Positions 28,053-39,239 are shown, counted from the stretch's first letter. The stretch is DNA of 64,000 nucleotides from Halothermothrix orenii H 168 (GCF_000020485.1 NC_011899.1:1148501-1212500); one strand, 5' to 3'. Numbers and translations: made by a program. Notes: generated by a model from the sequence alone, not told the origin.

Positions 28053-29720
28053 ATGTCACTTATGACCGGGGCTGAAATTGTTGTTCAATCTCTCCTTAAA
28101 GAGAAGGTTAAAGATATTTTTGGTTATCCAGGAGGAGCGGTATTACCTATATATGATGTTTTATATGATTCCCCTATAAATCATTATCTTACCAGGCACG
28201 AACAGGGAGCCATACATGCAGCTGATGGTTATGCCCGCAGTACCGGAGAGGTTGGTGTCTGTATAGCTACCTCTGGTCCAGGGAGTACCAACCTGGTTAC
28301 CGGTCTGGCAACAGCTTATATGGATTCTGTACCTGTAGTTGCCTTTACAGGTCAGGTAACTACTAATTTTATAGGAAAAGACGCCTTCCAGGAGGCTGAT
28401 ATAAGGGGAATAACTATTCCTATAACCAAACACAATTACCTGGTTACTGATATTCAAGACCTGGCCAGAACCATAAAAGAAGCCTTTTATCTGGCCAGAA
28501 CGGGAAGGCCGGGTCCTGTATTAATAGATATCCCTAAAGATATTACCAGGGATAAATGTGAATTTGTTTATCCAGATAAAGTTGAGCTTCCGGGTTATGA
28601 TCCAACCTACAGGGGACATAAACTACAGATTAACAAGGCTGCCCATGAAATAAATAAAGCAGAGAAGCCTGTTATTTTTGCCGGAGGTGGAGTAATAGCC
28701 TCAGAGGCCTCAACAGAATTAAGAAAACTGGTTAAAAAGTCCAGTATTCCGATTACAACTTCATTAATGGGGCTTGGTATATATCCTGAAAATGATTTTT
28801 TGTCTCTGGGAATGCCGGGTATGCATGGTACCAGGTATGCCAATTATGCTATATCTGAAGCTGACCTTTTAGTAGCTGTTGGGGTCAGGTTTGATGACAG
28901 GGTTACCGGTAAGATAGAAGAATTCGCTCCAGACGCAAAAATAATTCATATTGATATTGACCCGGCTGAGATATGTAAAAATGTTGAAGCCCATATACCC
29001 ATTGTAGGGGATGCCAGAAATATTTTAAAAGAATTATTACCCCTTATCGAGCATAAAGAACGTGGTGCCTGGCTTCAGCAAATTAAAGAATGGAAGGAAA
29101 AAAATCCATTAAAATATGAACAGAGTGAAACCAATATAAAACCACAATATGTTATTGAAAAATTATATGAACTGACCGGTGGAGAGGCAATAATCTCTAC
29201 TGAGGTAGGTCAAAATCAAATGTGGGCTGCCCAGTATTATAAGTACAGTCACCCTAGAACATTCTTATCATCCGGTGGACTGGGAACCATGGGTTATGGC
29301 TTTCCAGCAGCTATAGGGGCTCAGGTTGGTAACCCGGACAGGGTTGTTATTGATATTGCCGGTGATGGTAGTATCCAGATGAACATCCAGGAACTGGCTA
29401 CTGTTAGTAATTATAATTTACCTGTAAAAATAATTATCCTCAATAATAGTTATCTGGGTATGGTCCGGCAGTGGCAGGAATTATTCTATGATAAAAGGTA
29501 TTCATCCACAGGCCTAAAAAATCCAGATTTTATTAAACTGGCTGAAGCTTACGGTGTCTATGCCCTAAAAATAGATAAAAAAGATGAGGTGAAACCGGCT
29601 TTAGAAAAGATCCTATCGGTTAATGGCCCTGCTTTACTGGATGTCAGAATTGAGGAAGAAGAAAATGTATTTCCCATGGTACCACAGGGAGCAGGAATTA
29701 AAAAAATGATAGGAGGTTAA
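28053..29720 (+). CDS. ilvB: acetolactate synthase, large (catalytic) subunit
   Basis: IlvB joins two pyruvates to acetolactate, or pyruvate and 2-oxobutyrate to acetohydroxybutyrate, using thiamine diphosphate. The cofactor-activating glutamate is in [16 protein letters not shown] (about 50), and the ThDP/metal motif is [20 protein letters not shown] (about 435). The 555-residue length is typical. ATG 28053 has GGAGGTGGG upstream. It forms a holoenzyme with the IlvN subunit encoded next. Confidence 0.95.
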   Translation: MSLMTGAEIVVQSLLKEKVKDIFGYPGGAVLPIYDVLYDSPINHYLTRHEQGAIHAADGYARSTGEVGVCIATSGPGSTNLVTGLATAYMDSVPVVAFTGQVTTNFIGKDAFQEADIRGITIPITKHNYLVTDIQDLARTIKEAFYLARTGRPGPVLIDIPKDITRDKCEFVYPDKVELPGYDPTYRGHKLQINKAAHEINKAEKPVIFAGGGVIASEASTELRKLVKKSSIPITTSLMGLGIYPENDFLSLGMPGMHGTRYANYAISEADLLVAVGVRFDDRVTGKIEEFAPDAKIIHIDIDPAEICKNVEAHIPIVGDARNILKELLPLIEHKERGAWLQQIKEWKEKNPLKYEQSETNIKPQYVIEKLYELTGGEAIISTEVGQNQMWAAQYYKYSHPRTFLSSGGLGTMGYGFPAAIGAQVGNPDRVVIDIAGDGSIQMNIQELATVSNYNLPVKIIILNNSYLGMVRQWQELFYDKRYSSTGLKNPDFIKLAEAYGVYALKIDKKDEVKPALEKILSVNGPALLDVRIEEEENVFPMVPQGAGIKKMIGG

Positions 29721-29725
29721 CAGTT

Positions 29726-30232
29726 ATGACTCATATACTTTCGGTATCTGTTTTAAATAAGCCGGGTGTTTTAACCAGAATCGCCAGCCTTTTTAGCCGG
29801 AGGAATTTTAATATTGAAAGCCTGAATGTGGGCCATACAGAAAATCCGGAAATATCCAGGATGACAATTGTTGTCAAGGGGGATGACAGGGTTCTGGAGC
29901 AGGTGAAAAAACAGCTCCATAAATTAATAGATGTTATTAAAATTACAGAATTAAATCAGGATTCACTGGTCAGTAGGGACCTGGCTTTAATAAGGGTAAA
30001 CTGTCCCCGGAAACAGAGAACAGAAGTTATTCAGATTGCTGATACTTTCAGGGCCAAGATTGTTGATGTGGCTTATGATAGTATGATGATTGAAACTACA
30101 GGAACTGAAGACAAAATTGAGGCTTTAATTGAAGTCTTAAAGGATTTTGGAATAATTGAGGTAGTCAGAACCGGTTTAGTTGCTTTAAGCCGGGGGCTTG
30201 ACCTCCAGGGTAAAAATCAGAAAATAAGTTAA
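29726..30232 (+). CDS. ilvN: acetolactate synthase, small regulatory subunit
   Basis: At 168 residues this is the full two-domain form: an N-terminal ACT domain ([20 protein letters not shown], about 3-75) that binds valine as feedback inhibitor, then a C-terminal ALS_ss_C domain ([17 protein letters not shown]). It lies five bases after ilvB, within one operon. Valine sensitivity is expected from the family, not shown here. Confidence 0.94.
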   Translation: MTHILSVSVLNKPGVLTRIASLFSRRNFNIESLNVGHTENPEISRMTIVVKGDDRVLEQVKKQLHKLIDVIKITELNQDSLVSRDLALIRVNCPRKQRTEVIQIADTFRAKIVDVAYDSMMIETTGTEDKIEALIEVLKDFGIIEVVRTGLVALSRGLDLQGKNQKIS

Positions 30233-30248
30233 AGGAGTGGTTATTGTT

Positions 30249-31241
30249 ATGATTCATGTCTATTATGATAAAGACGCCAACCTGGGATTACTTGAGGAAA
30301 AGATGATTGCTGTACTGGGTTATGGGAGCCAGGGTCATGCCCAGGCCCAGAACTTAAAGGATAGTGGTCTAAATGTTATAGTTGGATTAAGGAAAGGTTC
30401 CAGTAGCTGGAAAAAAGCAGAAAGTGATGGGTTTAGGGTATTTAAGACCAGTGAGGCAGTTAAAAGGGCCGATATCATTCAGGTATTGATACCTGATGAA
30501 GTTCAGAGTAGAGTCTATAAAGAGGATATTGAACCATACTTAGAAGAAGGTAATGCCCTGGTATTTTCACATGGATTTAATATTCATTTTGGACAGATAG
30601 TTCCTCCCGATAATGTTGATATTTTCATGGTTGCCCCAAAAAGCCCGGGACACCTTGTCAGGAGAATGTATCTTGAAGGAAAAGGCGTTCCAGGGTTACT
30701 GGCAGTAGAGCAGGATTATTCAGGTAAGGCTAAAGAACTGGGATTGGCCTATGCTAAAGGAATTGGTTGTACAAAAGCTGGTGTAATTGAGACTACCTTT
30801 AAAGAAGAGACCGAAACTGATCTTTTTGGGGAACAGGCAGTTCTCTGTGGTGGTGTTACTTCACTGGTTAAGGCAGGTTTTGAGGTCCTGGTTGAAGCAG
30901 GTTATCAGCCAGAAATAGCATATTTCGAATGTCTCAATGAATTAAAGTTAATAGTTGATCTTATGTTTGAAGGTGGGTTAACAAAGATGAGGCATTCTAT
31001 AAGTGATACGGCCCAGTATGGAGACCTTATGGTGGGGCCGAGGATTGTAAATGATAATGTAAAGGATGAAATGAGAAGCGTATTGAAGGAAATTCAGTCA
31101 GGGGAATTTGCCAAAAAGTGGATTCTGGAAAACAAGGCTAACCGGCCGGTATTTAATGCCTTAACCAGTAAGGATGAAAATCACCTGATTGAAAAGGTGG
31201 GTAAAAAATTAAGGGATATGATGCCCTGGATTAATGAATAG
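30249..31241 (+). CDS. ilvC: ketol-acid reductoisomerase
   Basis: IlvC isomerises and reduces acetolactate or acetohydroxybutyrate with NAD(P)H and Mg2+. The Rossmann motif is [20 protein letters not shown] (about 20-39), and the knotted C-terminal domain carries the metal ligands in [16 protein letters not shown] (about 188). This is the short class I form (330 residues). ATG 30249 is chosen over GTG 30237 because AAAGGAG overlaps that GTG. Confidence 0.95.
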   Translation: MIHVYYDKDANLGLLEEKMIAVLGYGSQGHAQAQNLKDSGLNVIVGLRKGSSSWKKAESDGFRVFKTSEAVKRADIIQVLIPDEVQSRVYKEDIEPYLEEGNALVFSHGFNIHFGQIVPPDNVDIFMVAPKSPGHLVRRMYLEGKGVPGLLAVEQDYSGKAKELGLAYAKGIGCTKAGVIETTFKEETETDLFGEQAVLCGGVTSLVKAGFEVLVEAGYQPEIAYFECLNELKLIVDLMFEGGLTKMRHSISDTAQYGDLMVGPRIVNDNVKDEMRSVLKEIQSGEFAKKWILENKANRPVFNALTSKDENHLIEKVGKKLRDMMPWINE

Positions 31242-31255
31242 AAGGTGTGTTTAAA

Positions 31256-32803
31256 ATGGGTGAGGTTAAAATATTTGATACAACGTTAAGGGATGGCGAG
31301 CAGTCTCCCGGCGTCAGTCTTATTCCTGAAGAAAAACTTGCTATAGCTAAACAGCTCGCCAGGATGAAAGTTGATGTTATTGAGGCAGGTTTTCCAATTT
31401 CTTCACCGGGGGATTTTGAGGCTGTTCAGATTATCAGCGAGAATATCAGAGATGTTGAGGTGGCTGCCCTGGCCCGGAGCAGGAAAAAGGATATAGACCG
31501 GGCCTGGGAAGCACTAAGAAATGGAGGGGATCCTAGAATTCATGTATTTATTGCTACCTCTCCTATTCATATGAAATATAAATTAAAATTGTCTGAGGAA
31601 CAGGTTATAGAAAAAGCAGTTGAGGCTGTAAAATATGCCTCTAAATACACATCCAATATTGAATTTTCTGCTGAGGATGCTTCCCGGAGCCAACCTGTTT
31701 TTTTATATCGGCTCTTTGAAAGGGTTATTAATGCGGGGGCGAAGGTTATTAATATACCTGATACTGTCGGTTATGCGATTCCTGAAGAGTTTGGTAAATT
31801 AATAAGAGATATAAAAGAAAATGTTTCCAATATTGATAAGGTTGATATCAGTGTTCACTGCCATAACGACCTCGGTCTGGCTGTGGCCAATAGTCTGGCG
31901 GCGGTAGAGAATGGAGCCAACCAGATTGAGGTTGCTGTTAATGGTATTGGTGAAAGGGCAGGTAATACAGCACTTGAAGAGATTATTATGGCCCTTTATA
32001 CCCGGAAGGATTTTTACAATATCGGGATAAACCAGGATACAACCCAGATTGCGAGATTGAGCAAACTGGTTTCAAATTTAACCGGGATGACTATCCAGCC
32101 CAATAAAGCTATTGTCGGGGCCAATGCTTTTGCCCATGAATCAGGTATTCACCAGGATGGTGTCATTAAAGAAAGAACTACCTATGAAATTATGGATGCC
32201 CGGACAATAGGTCTTAAGGATAATAAACTGGTTCTGGGTAAACATTCAGGACGACATGCCTTTCGGGAGTTTATTCAAAAACTTGGTTATGATATAGATG
32301 ACGAAACTTTTGAAGAGATTTTTATTGAATTTAAGAAACTGGCTGATAAGAAGAAAAATATTACCCATGTTGAAATTGAAGCACTTATCGATAATCATTA
32401 TCATACTTTTGATAAGGTTTATGAACTGGATTACTTATCGGTTAATACCGGTAACAAAGTTCTACCGACAGCGACAATAAAGCTTAAAAAGGAGAATAAT
32501 ATCATTGAAAAAGCTGCCTGTAGTGGTGATGGACCGGTTGATGCTATTTTTCAGGCTATCAATGAAATTGTCGGTATAGATGATATTAAATTAATTTCAT
32601 ACCATATTAATGCTGTTACTGAAGGTAAGGATGCCCTGGGTGAAGTTATAGTTAAAACTAAAATTGAGGATAACACCTATACTGGACATAGTGCTATGAC
32701 TGATATTACTGAAGCCAGTGCCCTTGCTTATCTCGAAACCATTAATAAATTTTTAACATCAGAACAAACAAGGCAGACAACTTCTGCACAAGAAGGCATT
32801 TAA
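31256..32803 (+). CDS. leuA: 2-isopropylmalate synthase
   Basis: LeuA condenses acetyl-CoA with 2-oxoisovalerate, the first step specific to leucine. The TIM-barrel signature DTTLRDGEQSPGVSL is at residues 8-22, and the metal-binding HCHNDLGLAVANS is near 200. The last ~130 residues are the LeuA regulatory (allosteric) domain, which gives leucine feedback. ATG 31256 has GAAGGTG at proper spacing; an in-frame GTG at 31247 falls within that site. Confidence 0.94.
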   Translation: MGEVKIFDTTLRDGEQSPGVSLIPEEKLAIAKQLARMKVDVIEAGFPISSPGDFEAVQIISENIRDVEVAALARSRKKDIDRAWEALRNGGDPRIHVFIATSPIHMKYKLKLSEEQVIEKAVEAVKYASKYTSNIEFSAEDASRSQPVFLYRLFERVINAGAKVINIPDTVGYAIPEEFGKLIRDIKENVSNIDKVDISVHCHNDLGLAVANSLAAVENGANQIEVAVNGIGERAGNTALEEIIMALYTRKDFYNIGINQDTTQIARLSKLVSNLTGMTIQPNKAIVGANAFAHESGIHQDGVIKERTTYEIMDARTIGLKDNKLVLGKHSGRHAFREFIQKLGYDIDDETFEEIFIEFKKLADKKKNITHVEIEALIDNHYHTFDKVYELDYLSVNTGNKVLPTATIKLKKENNIIEKAACSGDGPVDAIFQAINEIVGIDDIKLISYHINAVTEGKDALGEVIVKTKIEDNTYTGHSAMTDITEASALAYLETINKFLTSEQTRQTTSAQEGI

Positions 32804-32818
32804 AAGGAGGTTAAAATA

Positions 32819-34081
32819 ATGGGTATGACTATGATTGAAAAAATAATTGCGGCCCATACCAATAGAGATAAGGTAAAACCAGGTGATATAGTGAATGCCA
32901 GGATTGACTTTGTCCTGGGAAATGATGTCACCACTCCTGTTGCCGTAAAAGAATTCAATAAGATCGGGATTGATGAGGTCTTTGATCAGGATAGAATAGC
33001 TATTGTACCAGACCATTTTACCCCCAATAAAGATATTAAATCTGCTGAACAGTGTAAATTTATTAGGGAATTTGCCCGGGATAAAGGGATTCATAATTAC
33101 TTTGAAATAGGAGAAATGGGGATTGAACACTGTCTTTTGCCCGAAAAGGGGCTTGCTTTACCAGGTGAAATAATAATTGGAGCTGATTCTCATACCTGTA
33201 CTTATGGGGCCCTGGGGGCTTTTGCTACCGGAGTTGGGAGTACCGATATGGCAGCAGCTATGGCAACAGGTTATACCTGGTTTAAAGTTCCATCGACTAT
33301 CCAATTTGTTTATAATGGGGAACTTAAACCCTGGGTCAGTGGTAAGGATTTAATCCTGTATACTATTGGTGATATTGGTGTTGACGGGGCCCTTTACAGG
33401 GCCATGGAGTTTACAGGGGAAACCATTGAAAATCTTTCCATGGATAATAGAATGACCATATCCAACATGGCCATTGAGGCCGGTGGGAAATGTGGACTTA
33501 TCGCTCCTGACGAAAAAACCTTTAAATATCTAGAAAATAGGGCTCAAAGGGATTATACACCATGTTACAGCGATGATGATGCTGAATATGAAAAGGTTAT
33601 AGAATATGATGTCAGTGATATTGAGCCCCAGGTTGCATTTCCCCATTTACCTGAAAACACCAGGCCTATTAGTGAGGAAGGTGATATAAAAATTGATCAG
33701 GCAGTAATCGGTTCCTGTACAAATGGTAGAATGGAGGATTTAAGGATAGCAGCCGGTATTTTAAAGGAGAAACAGGTCCATCATGATGTCAGGTGTATTG
33801 TAATACCGGGTACTCAGGATATTTATAAGCAGGCTCTCAAGGAAGGACTTATTGAAATCTTTATTGAGGCCGGTGCAGCTGTCAGTACACCTACCTGTGG
33901 TCCCTGTCTGGGAGGTCACATGGGTATACTGGCCCGTGGAGAAAAGGCCATTGCTACAACAAATCGTAATTTTGTGGGGAGAATGGGTCATCCTGAAAGT
34001 GAAGTTTATCTAGCTAATCCTGCAGTAGCCGCTGCTTCTGCTATAAAAGGGTATATAGCCCACCCGGAGGAGGTTTTATAA
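32819..34081 (+). CDS. leuC: 3-isopropylmalate dehydratase, large subunit
   Basis: LeuC with LeuD isomerises 2- to 3-isopropylmalate through an aconitase-type [4Fe-4S] cluster. Cluster cysteines are in [11 protein letters not shown] (about 300) and [13 protein letters not shown] (about 360). At 420 residues this is the short form common in archaea and Clostridia, a group that includes homologues acting on citramalate and homocitrate. Its stop overlaps the start of leuD by one base. Confidence 0.94.
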   Translation: MGMTMIEKIIAAHTNRDKVKPGDIVNARIDFVLGNDVTTPVAVKEFNKIGIDEVFDQDRIAIVPDHFTPNKDIKSAEQCKFIREFARDKGIHNYFEIGEMGIEHCLLPEKGLALPGEIIIGADSHTCTYGALGAFATGVGSTDMAAAMATGYTWFKVPSTIQFVYNGELKPWVSGKDLILYTIGDIGVDGALYRAMEFTGETIENLSMDNRMTISNMAIEAGGKCGLIAPDEKTFKYLENRAQRDYTPCYSDDDAEYEKVIEYDVSDIEPQVAFPHLPENTRPISEEGDIKIDQAVIGSCTNGRMEDLRIAAGILKEKQVHHDVRCIVIPGTQDIYKQALKEGLIEIFIEAGAAVSTPTCGPCLGGHMGILARGEKAIATTNRNFVGRMGHPESEVYLANPAVAAASAIKGYIAHPEEVL

Positions 34082-34578
34082 TGAAACTTAAGGGAAGAGT
34101 ACTTAAATATGGTGATAATGTTGATACTGATGTAATTATTCCGGCACGTTACCTGAATACATCAAACCCGGATGAGCTTGCCCGTCATTGCATGGAGGAT
34201 ATAGACCCTGATTTTGCCAGTAAAGTAAAGGATGGAGATATTATAGTTGCTGGAAAAAATTTCGGTTCAGGTAGTTCCAGGGAACATGCCCCCCTCGCTA
34301 TAAAATCGGCTGGGGTCTCCTGTGTTATTGCGGAGAGTTTTGCCAGGATTTTTTATCGAAATGCAATCAACATTGGTTTACCTATTTTAGAATGCAAGGA
34401 TGTTACTGACAGGATAGAAGAGGGGGACTTAGTAGAAGTTGATTTAAATGAAGGTAAAATTAAGTTACCAGAAAAAAATATAAATATTGATTCAACACCC
34501 TTTCCCTCTTTTATGCAGGAAATTATTAAAGCAGGTGGGTTAATTGAAAAAATTAAAGGGGGAATAAAACATGCTTAA
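34081..34578 (+). CDS. leuD: 3-isopropylmalate dehydratase, small subunit
   Basis: The 165-residue swivel subunit has the substrate-loop signature [17 protein letters not shown] (about 58-74) and begins [21 protein letters not shown], as expected for the short-type partner of LeuC. It overlaps leuC by one base and leuB by eight, indicating coupled translation. Confidence 0.94.
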   Translation: MKLKGRVLKYGDNVDTDVIIPARYLNTSNPDELARHCMEDIDPDFASKVKDGDIIVAGKNFGSGSSREHAPLAIKSAGVSCVIAESFARIFYRNAINIGLPILECKDVTDRIEEGDLVEVDLNEGKIKLPEKNINIDSTPFPSFMQEIIKAGGLIEKIKGGIKHA

Positions 34579-35647
34579 AATTGCTGTAATACCCGGGGAT
34601 GGAATTGGAAAAGAGGTTACCGATCAGGGTCTTAAGGTTATGGAATATTTAAATGGTAAAAATGGATTACAGTTAACCCTTGATAAATTCGAACTGGGTG
34701 CTGAAAGGTATCTAAAAAATGGAGAAGTTTTGCCTGAAAAAGTTTTGAAAAAACTTGAAACATATAATTCTATATATCTGGGGGCAGTGGGGGATCCACG
34801 GGTTCCAGCCGGTGTCCTGGAACAGGGTATATTGTTGAAACTTAGATTTTATTTTGACCAGTATGTTAATCTAAGACCGGTTAAACTTTTTAAAGATGAC
34901 TTTTCACCGTTAAAAAACAAAGGGGTTAATGACATTGATTTTACAGTGATCAGGGAAAACACTGAAGGGTTATATGCCGGGGTAGGTGGATTTTTAAAGA
35001 AGAATACCCCTGATGAAGTAGCCATCCAGGAGATGGTTAATACCCGGAAGGGTGTTGACAGGGTTATAAAATATGCTTTTGAATATGCCCTCAAATATGG
35101 AAAAGAACCCAAGGTTACCCTGTGTGATAAGAGCAATGTATTAACCTATGCCCATAATCTCTGGCAGAGGGCCTTTAAGGATATTGCTGTAACTTATCCC
35201 CGGGTTGAAACTGACCATTTTCTGGTTGATGCCATTACCATGAAGATGGTAAGAAATCCTGAAATATTTGATGTTATTGTTACCTGTAATATGTTCGGTG
35301 ATATTATTACAGACCTGGGGGCTGAACTTCAGGGTGGTATGGGCCTGGCCGTTTCCGGAAACATTAACCCAGACAGTGTTTCCATGTTTGAACCCGTTCA
35401 TGGTTCTGCTCCGGATATTGCCGGTCAAAATAAAGCAAATCCACTGGCTGCTATTCTGGCGGTTGGGATGATGTTGAAACATCTCGGTTATTCTAATCTG
35501 GGCGACCGGGTAGAAAAGGCTGTGGAACAGGCCCTGAAGGAAAATCAGGTAACCCCGGATATGGGAGGAAATTTATCGACTGATGAAGTTGGTAATTATA
35601 TTGTAACTTTATTAAAACAGGACAGGGAAGGTGAGGATGATGAGTAG
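34571..35647 (+). CDS. leuB: 3-isopropylmalate dehydrogenase of the archaeal (NTEG) type
   Basis: LeuB oxidises and decarboxylates 3-isopropylmalate with NAD+. The N-terminus [17 protein letters not shown] and the C-terminal [20 protein letters not shown] (substrate and NAD site) are intact in 358 residues. The substrate loop reads [15 protein letters not shown], as in archaeal and HICDH-like enzymes, rather than the bacterial VRELTGG form. Archaeal enzymes of this kind can also use methylmalate from the citramalate route, which fits the next gene, cimA. The ATG lies inside the end of leuD. Confidence 0.88.
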   Translation: MLKIAVIPGDGIGKEVTDQGLKVMEYLNGKNGLQLTLDKFELGAERYLKNGEVLPEKVLKKLETYNSIYLGAVGDPRVPAGVLEQGILLKLRFYFDQYVNLRPVKLFKDDFSPLKNKGVNDIDFTVIRENTEGLYAGVGGFLKKNTPDEVAIQEMVNTRKGVDRVIKYAFEYALKYGKEPKVTLCDKSNVLTYAHNLWQRAFKDIAVTYPRVETDHFLVDAITMKMVRNPEIFDVIVTCNMFGDIITDLGAELQGGMGLAVSGNINPDSVSMFEPVHGSAPDIAGQNKANPLAAILAVGMMLKHLGYSNLGDRVEKAVEQALKENQVTPDMGGNLSTDEVGNYIVTLLKQDREGEDDE

Positions 35648-37221
35648 TGGGATTAGTCTCACTTTATGATACTACATTAAGGGATGGGGCCCAGGGAGAA
35701 GGTATTTCCTTTTCCCTGGATGATAAATTAAAAATTGTTTATAGACTTGATGAGCTGGGTATAGATTACATCGAGGGTGGCTGGCCCGGATCCAATCCCA
35801 AGGATGAGGAATTTTTTAAGAAAGTTAGAAATCTAAAACTAAATAATGCCCGGATTGTGGCCTTCAGTTCTACCCGGAGACCGGGTATTAAAGTTGAAAA
35901 TGACTCCAATATCTTAAAATTACTGGAAGCAGGGGTTGACACCGTTACCATTTTTGCAAAAAGCTGGGATTTCCATGTAACCCATGCTCTCGAAATAACC
36001 CTCGATGACAATCTGGATTTAATATTTGATACAGTATCATTTTTGAAAGATAAGGGACTTAAGGTGTTTTTTGATGCTGAGCATTTTTTCGATGGTTTTG
36101 AGGCAAATCCTGATTATACTCTTAAAACAATATTAACTGCCCAAGATGCTGGTGCTGATCTAATCGTTTTATGTGATACCAATGGAGGACAATTGACCAG
36201 CCAAATAGAGAATACAATAAAAAAAGTAAAGGAAAAGGTTTCTGTGCCTCTGGGTATTCATTTACATAATGACGGGGGACTCGGTGTGGCTAATTCACTG
36301 GCTGCCTATGAAAATGGGATCTCCCAGATTCAGGGAACAATTGGTGGTATTGGGGAACGATGTGGTAATGCAGACCTATGTAGTATTATTCCTGCCTTAA
36401 AGGTTAAGTATAACGAAGATGTGATAACTGAAGAACAGTTATCTAAATTAAAGTCAGTATACCATTATGTAATGGAAATAGCTAACCTCATTCCTCAGAA
36501 TCAAACACCATATGTAGGCAGGAGTGCTTTTACCCATAAAGGGGGTATTCATGTCAGTGCCCTTCAGAAAAATCCGGCCACTTATGAACATATTGAGCCA
36601 GAAAAGGTTGGAAACAGGAGGCGGGTCCTGGTATCGGAACTTTCAGGGAAGAGTAATTTAAAATATAAGTTAAAAGAACTGGGTTTCAATATTGATAATT
36701 TCACAAAAGCCGAATTATCTAGACTTACAAAAAAAATAAAGTTTCTCGAACATAAAGGTTATCAGTTTGAAGGGGCTGATGCCTCCTTTAATCTTCTTGT
36801 TAATAGAGAATACGGAAACCATAAACCCTTTTTTACTGTTAATGATTTTAAAATAATCAGTCATAACTCCGGTGAAATGACCAATTCAGAAGCTGTTATT
36901 AAGCTTGTTGTGAATAATGAAAAGGTTCATGTTGCGGCTGAAGGTGATGGCCCTGTCAATGCCCTTGATAATGCTTTAAGAAAGGGTCTTAGAACATTTT
37001 TCCCTGAGATTAAAAATATGAAATTAATAGATTATAAAGTACGGGTGTTAAATGGTGACCGGGGGACAGCAGCCAAAGTAAGGGTTTTAATTGAAACATC
37101 AAATGGTGAAGATACCTGGACTACAGTTGGTGTTTCAACAAACATTATTCAGGCCAGCTGGCAGGCTCTGATAGACAGTATTGAATATGGGTTATTAATT
37201 CACGAAAAAAAGCTTGAATAA
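35647..37221 (+). CDS. cimA: (R)-citramalate synthase
   Basis: CimA condenses pyruvate and acetyl-CoA to citramalate, the entry to 2-oxobutyrate and isoleucine without threonine. It has the DTTLRDGAQGEGISFSLDDK start and EGGWPGSNPKDEEFF motif that mark the CimA branch of the LeuA family, plus HLHNDGGLGVANSL near 200. A C-terminal regulatory domain fills residues 390-524. The start GTG overlaps the leuB stop by one base. No threonine deaminase gene is in the window. Confidence 0.93.
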   Translation: MGLVSLYDTTLRDGAQGEGISFSLDDKLKIVYRLDELGIDYIEGGWPGSNPKDEEFFKKVRNLKLNNARIVAFSSTRRPGIKVENDSNILKLLEAGVDTVTIFAKSWDFHVTHALEITLDDNLDLIFDTVSFLKDKGLKVFFDAEHFFDGFEANPDYTLKTILTAQDAGADLIVLCDTNGGQLTSQIENTIKKVKEKVSVPLGIHLHNDGGLGVANSLAAYENGISQIQGTIGGIGERCGNADLCSIIPALKVKYNEDVITEEQLSKLKSVYHYVMEIANLIPQNQTPYVGRSAFTHKGGIHVSALQKNPATYEHIEPEKVGNRRRVLVSELSGKSNLKYKLKELGFNIDNFTKAELSRLTKKIKFLEHKGYQFEGADASFNLLVNREYGNHKPFFTVNDFKIISHNSGEMTNSEAVIKLVVNNEKVHVAAEGDGPVNALDNALRKGLRTFFPEIKNMKLIDYKVRVLNGDRGTAAKVRVLIETSNGEDTWTTVGVSTNIIQASWQALIDSIEYGLLIHEKKLE

Positions 37222-37242
37222 TTATAAATGTTATGGTATACT
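37214..37242 (+). promoter_or_regulatory. promoter of the T-box leader
   Basis: TTGAAT (37214-37219), overlapping the end of cimA, then 17 bases and TATACT (37237-37242). It would start transcription just before the T-box leader. Confidence 0.7.
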
Positions 37243-37254
37243 AATAAAAAATTA

Positions 37255-37486
37255 AAAATTTAAAGACAATGAAGAGGACTAAGCCATCTCGGAGTTGAAT
37301 CCTGAACGGTTTATCTATGTAAATAAACCAAGTAAGGAATTCCGGTTTGATACCGTTATTAATCAAGGTAAATCCTGAATGATACCGGGGGTTTACCTGT
37401 TGAGGTTATTTTCGTGAGAAAATAACAAAGCCGGGTGGTACCGTGTTTATGATAACATCCCTGCCTTCTAGGGCAGGGATTTTTTA
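37255..37486 (+). promoter_or_regulatory. T-box riboswitch leader of the aminotransferase gene
   Basis: The conserved T-box GGGTGGTACCGTG (37433-37445) is followed by a strong terminator (ATCCCTGCC / GGCAGGGAT, 37457-37480, plus T6). A hairpin GTTATTTTC / GAAAATAAC, just before the T-box, fits stem III, and AATGAAGAGGAC near 37267 fits the stem I base. Uncharged tRNA would stabilise the antiterminator and allow transcription. The usual apical AG/GNUGG signals of stem I are not evident, and I could not fix the specifier codon (GUA or GGU next to AATCCTGA at 37367 are candidates). Confidence 0.82.
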
Positions 37487-37514
37487 ATGTCCATAAAAAA
37501 AGGAGGTTTATAAA

Positions 37515-38699
37515 GTGGATAGAGGTTTTTTTGCCAGCAGGTTAAAGAGGATGGAAAACAAAGAATTAAGTGAATTTATGAGCCTTATCGGTAGAGATGA
37601 TATAATTTCATTCGCTGGAGGTATTCCAGATGAAAAAATTTTCCCGGTAAAGGAACTAAAACAACTCATTAATAAACTTATAAATATAAAAGGGCACAGC
37701 CTTTTTCAGTACAGCAGTACTGATGGAAAAAAGAATCTTAAAGAATATCTTGTTAATTACCTTAAAGGGCAGGAAATTACGGTCAATGAAAACCAAATTT
37801 TAATTACAACAGGTTCCCAGCAGGGTCTTGATCTTCTGGCAAAACTATTTTTAAACCCGGGGGATACAGTTGCCGTTGAAGACCCAGGTTATGTAGGGGG
37901 AATCGGAGCAATTAATAGTTATGAGGCCAGGATAATGGGGATTGAAGTTGATGAAAATGGACTCAGGATTGATATATTAGAGAAGTTATTGAAAGAGGGG
38001 GAGAAAATAAAATTTCTTTATCTGGTGCCAGACTATTCTAATCCGTCAGGGATGACCCTCTCCTTAAAACGGCGTTATAAGTTGCTGAAGCTGGCTAACA
38101 GGTATAACTTTTATATTATTGAAGATACCCCGTACCGGGAATTGAGTTTTTATAATAAACCCCTTCCTGCTTTAAAGAGTATTGATAATAATGAAAAGGT
38201 AATATACCTCGGTAGTTTTTCAAAATATTTTATGCCAGGTTTCAGGATTGGCTGGATATGTGGACCTGAAAAAATCATTGAATTACTGACCACTGCCAAG
38301 CAGAATACCGATCTGGCGTCAAATACCCTGGGACAGGAACTTATTGCCTATGCCGGCCAGGAAGGGATAATTCAGGAACAGATAAAAAAAATAAGACCAT
38401 ATTACCGTCAAAAATTAGTAAAAATGGAAGAAGGTTTAACAAAATACTTTCCGGAATGCTGTTCCTGGAAAAGACCTGAAGGGGGATTTTTCTTCTGGGT
38501 AAAACTACCGACTGGAATAAAGAGTAAAAAGTTATTAAAGCAGGCGATAAAAAACAGGGTTGCCTTTGTTACCGGCAATTCATTCTGTTCAGATTATAGA
38601 AGAGGGGATAATTATATCAGGTTATCTTTTTCAAATAATACCCTGTCTGAAATTGATAAGGGGTTGAGTATACTGGGAAAAGTTATTAATAATTTTTAA
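37515..38699 (+). CDS. class I/II PLP-dependent aminotransferase (LysN/2-aminoadipate type)
   Basis: This 394-residue enzyme matches the MocR-like aminotransferase group without the DNA-binding domain (ISFAGGIPDEKIFPVKEL near 30; YLVPDYSNPSGMTLS near 175). The PLP lysine is in GSFSKYFMPGFRIGWI (about 238). Relatives act on 2-aminoadipate, aromatic or branched-chain substrates. T-box control shows that it serves synthesis of the amino acid sensed by the leader. Its position after the ilv-leu operon suggests a branched-chain role, but this is inference. GTG start behind AAAGGAGG. Confidence 0.85.
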   Translation: MDRGFFASRLKRMENKELSEFMSLIGRDDIISFAGGIPDEKIFPVKELKQLINKLINIKGHSLFQYSSTDGKKNLKEYLVNYLKGQEITVNENQILITTGSQQGLDLLAKLFLNPGDTVAVEDPGYVGGIGAINSYEARIMGIEVDENGLRIDILEKLLKEGEKIKFLYLVPDYSNPSGMTLSLKRRYKLLKLANRYNFYIIEDTPYRELSFYNKPLPALKSIDNNEKVIYLGSFSKYFMPGFRIGWICGPEKIIELLTTAKQNTDLASNTLGQELIAYAGQEGIIQEQIKKIRPYYRQKLVKMEEGLTKYFPECCSWKRPEGGFFFWVKLPTGIKSKKLLKQAIKNRVAFVTGNSFCSDYRRGDNYIRLSFSNNTLSEIDKGLSILGKVINNF

Positions 38700-38791
38700 A
38701 TCAGGATATAATACAGAAGGAAAATATTTATTAATCAAGAATTATTCAAGTATACAGAAGATTTTATAATACCAGGAAAGGAGTAGACGTA

Positions 38792-39214
38792 ATGGGTGAA
38801 TATACTAAGGGACGAACTTTCCTCGGAAGATTACCGAAAGGTGGTGACCTTTTACAGGAATTAACGAAAGTTGTTAGGGAAAATAATATTGAAACAGGTG
38901 TTTTTATGTTAATCGGAGCAGTGGAAAAAGCAAAATTCGGTTATTATTTACAGGATGAGAGGGAGTTTTTTTTTAAAGAAATAGATGAACACCTTGAGAT
39001 AGTTAGCTGTAAGGGAAATATTTCATTATTGAATGGAGAACCCTTTGTTCATGCCCATATTATTGTATCAGACGAAAATGGAAATACCTATGGGGGGCAT
39101 CTGTCAGAGGAAACAACTATTTTTGCAGCTGAATATTTTATTCAGGAATTAATAGGAGAAAAACTTGAGAGAACTTTTGATAAGAAAACAGGTCTCTCAT
39201 TGTGGTCAATGTAA
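38792..39214 (+). CDS. PPC/DUF296 domain protein
   Basis: The 140-residue protein is a single PPC (plant and prokaryote conserved, DUF296) domain. The signature is PFVHAHIIVSDENGNTYGGH (about 86-105), with the conserved histidines that form a metal site in trimeric bacterial members. Plant AT-hook proteins use this fold; the bacterial role is not established. The gene lies upstream of phoH, whose frame starts 25 bases after this stop, so the two may be co-transcribed. Confidence 0.85.
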   Translation: MGEYTKGRTFLGRLPKGGDLLQELTKVVRENNIETGVFMLIGAVEKAKFGYYLQDEREFFFKEIDEHLEIVSCKGNISLLNGEPFVHAHIIVSDENGNTYGGHLSEETTIFAAEYFIQELIGEKLERTFDKKTGLSLWSM

Positions 39215-39239
39215 GGTTCTAAATGAAGGGAGGGGAGTT

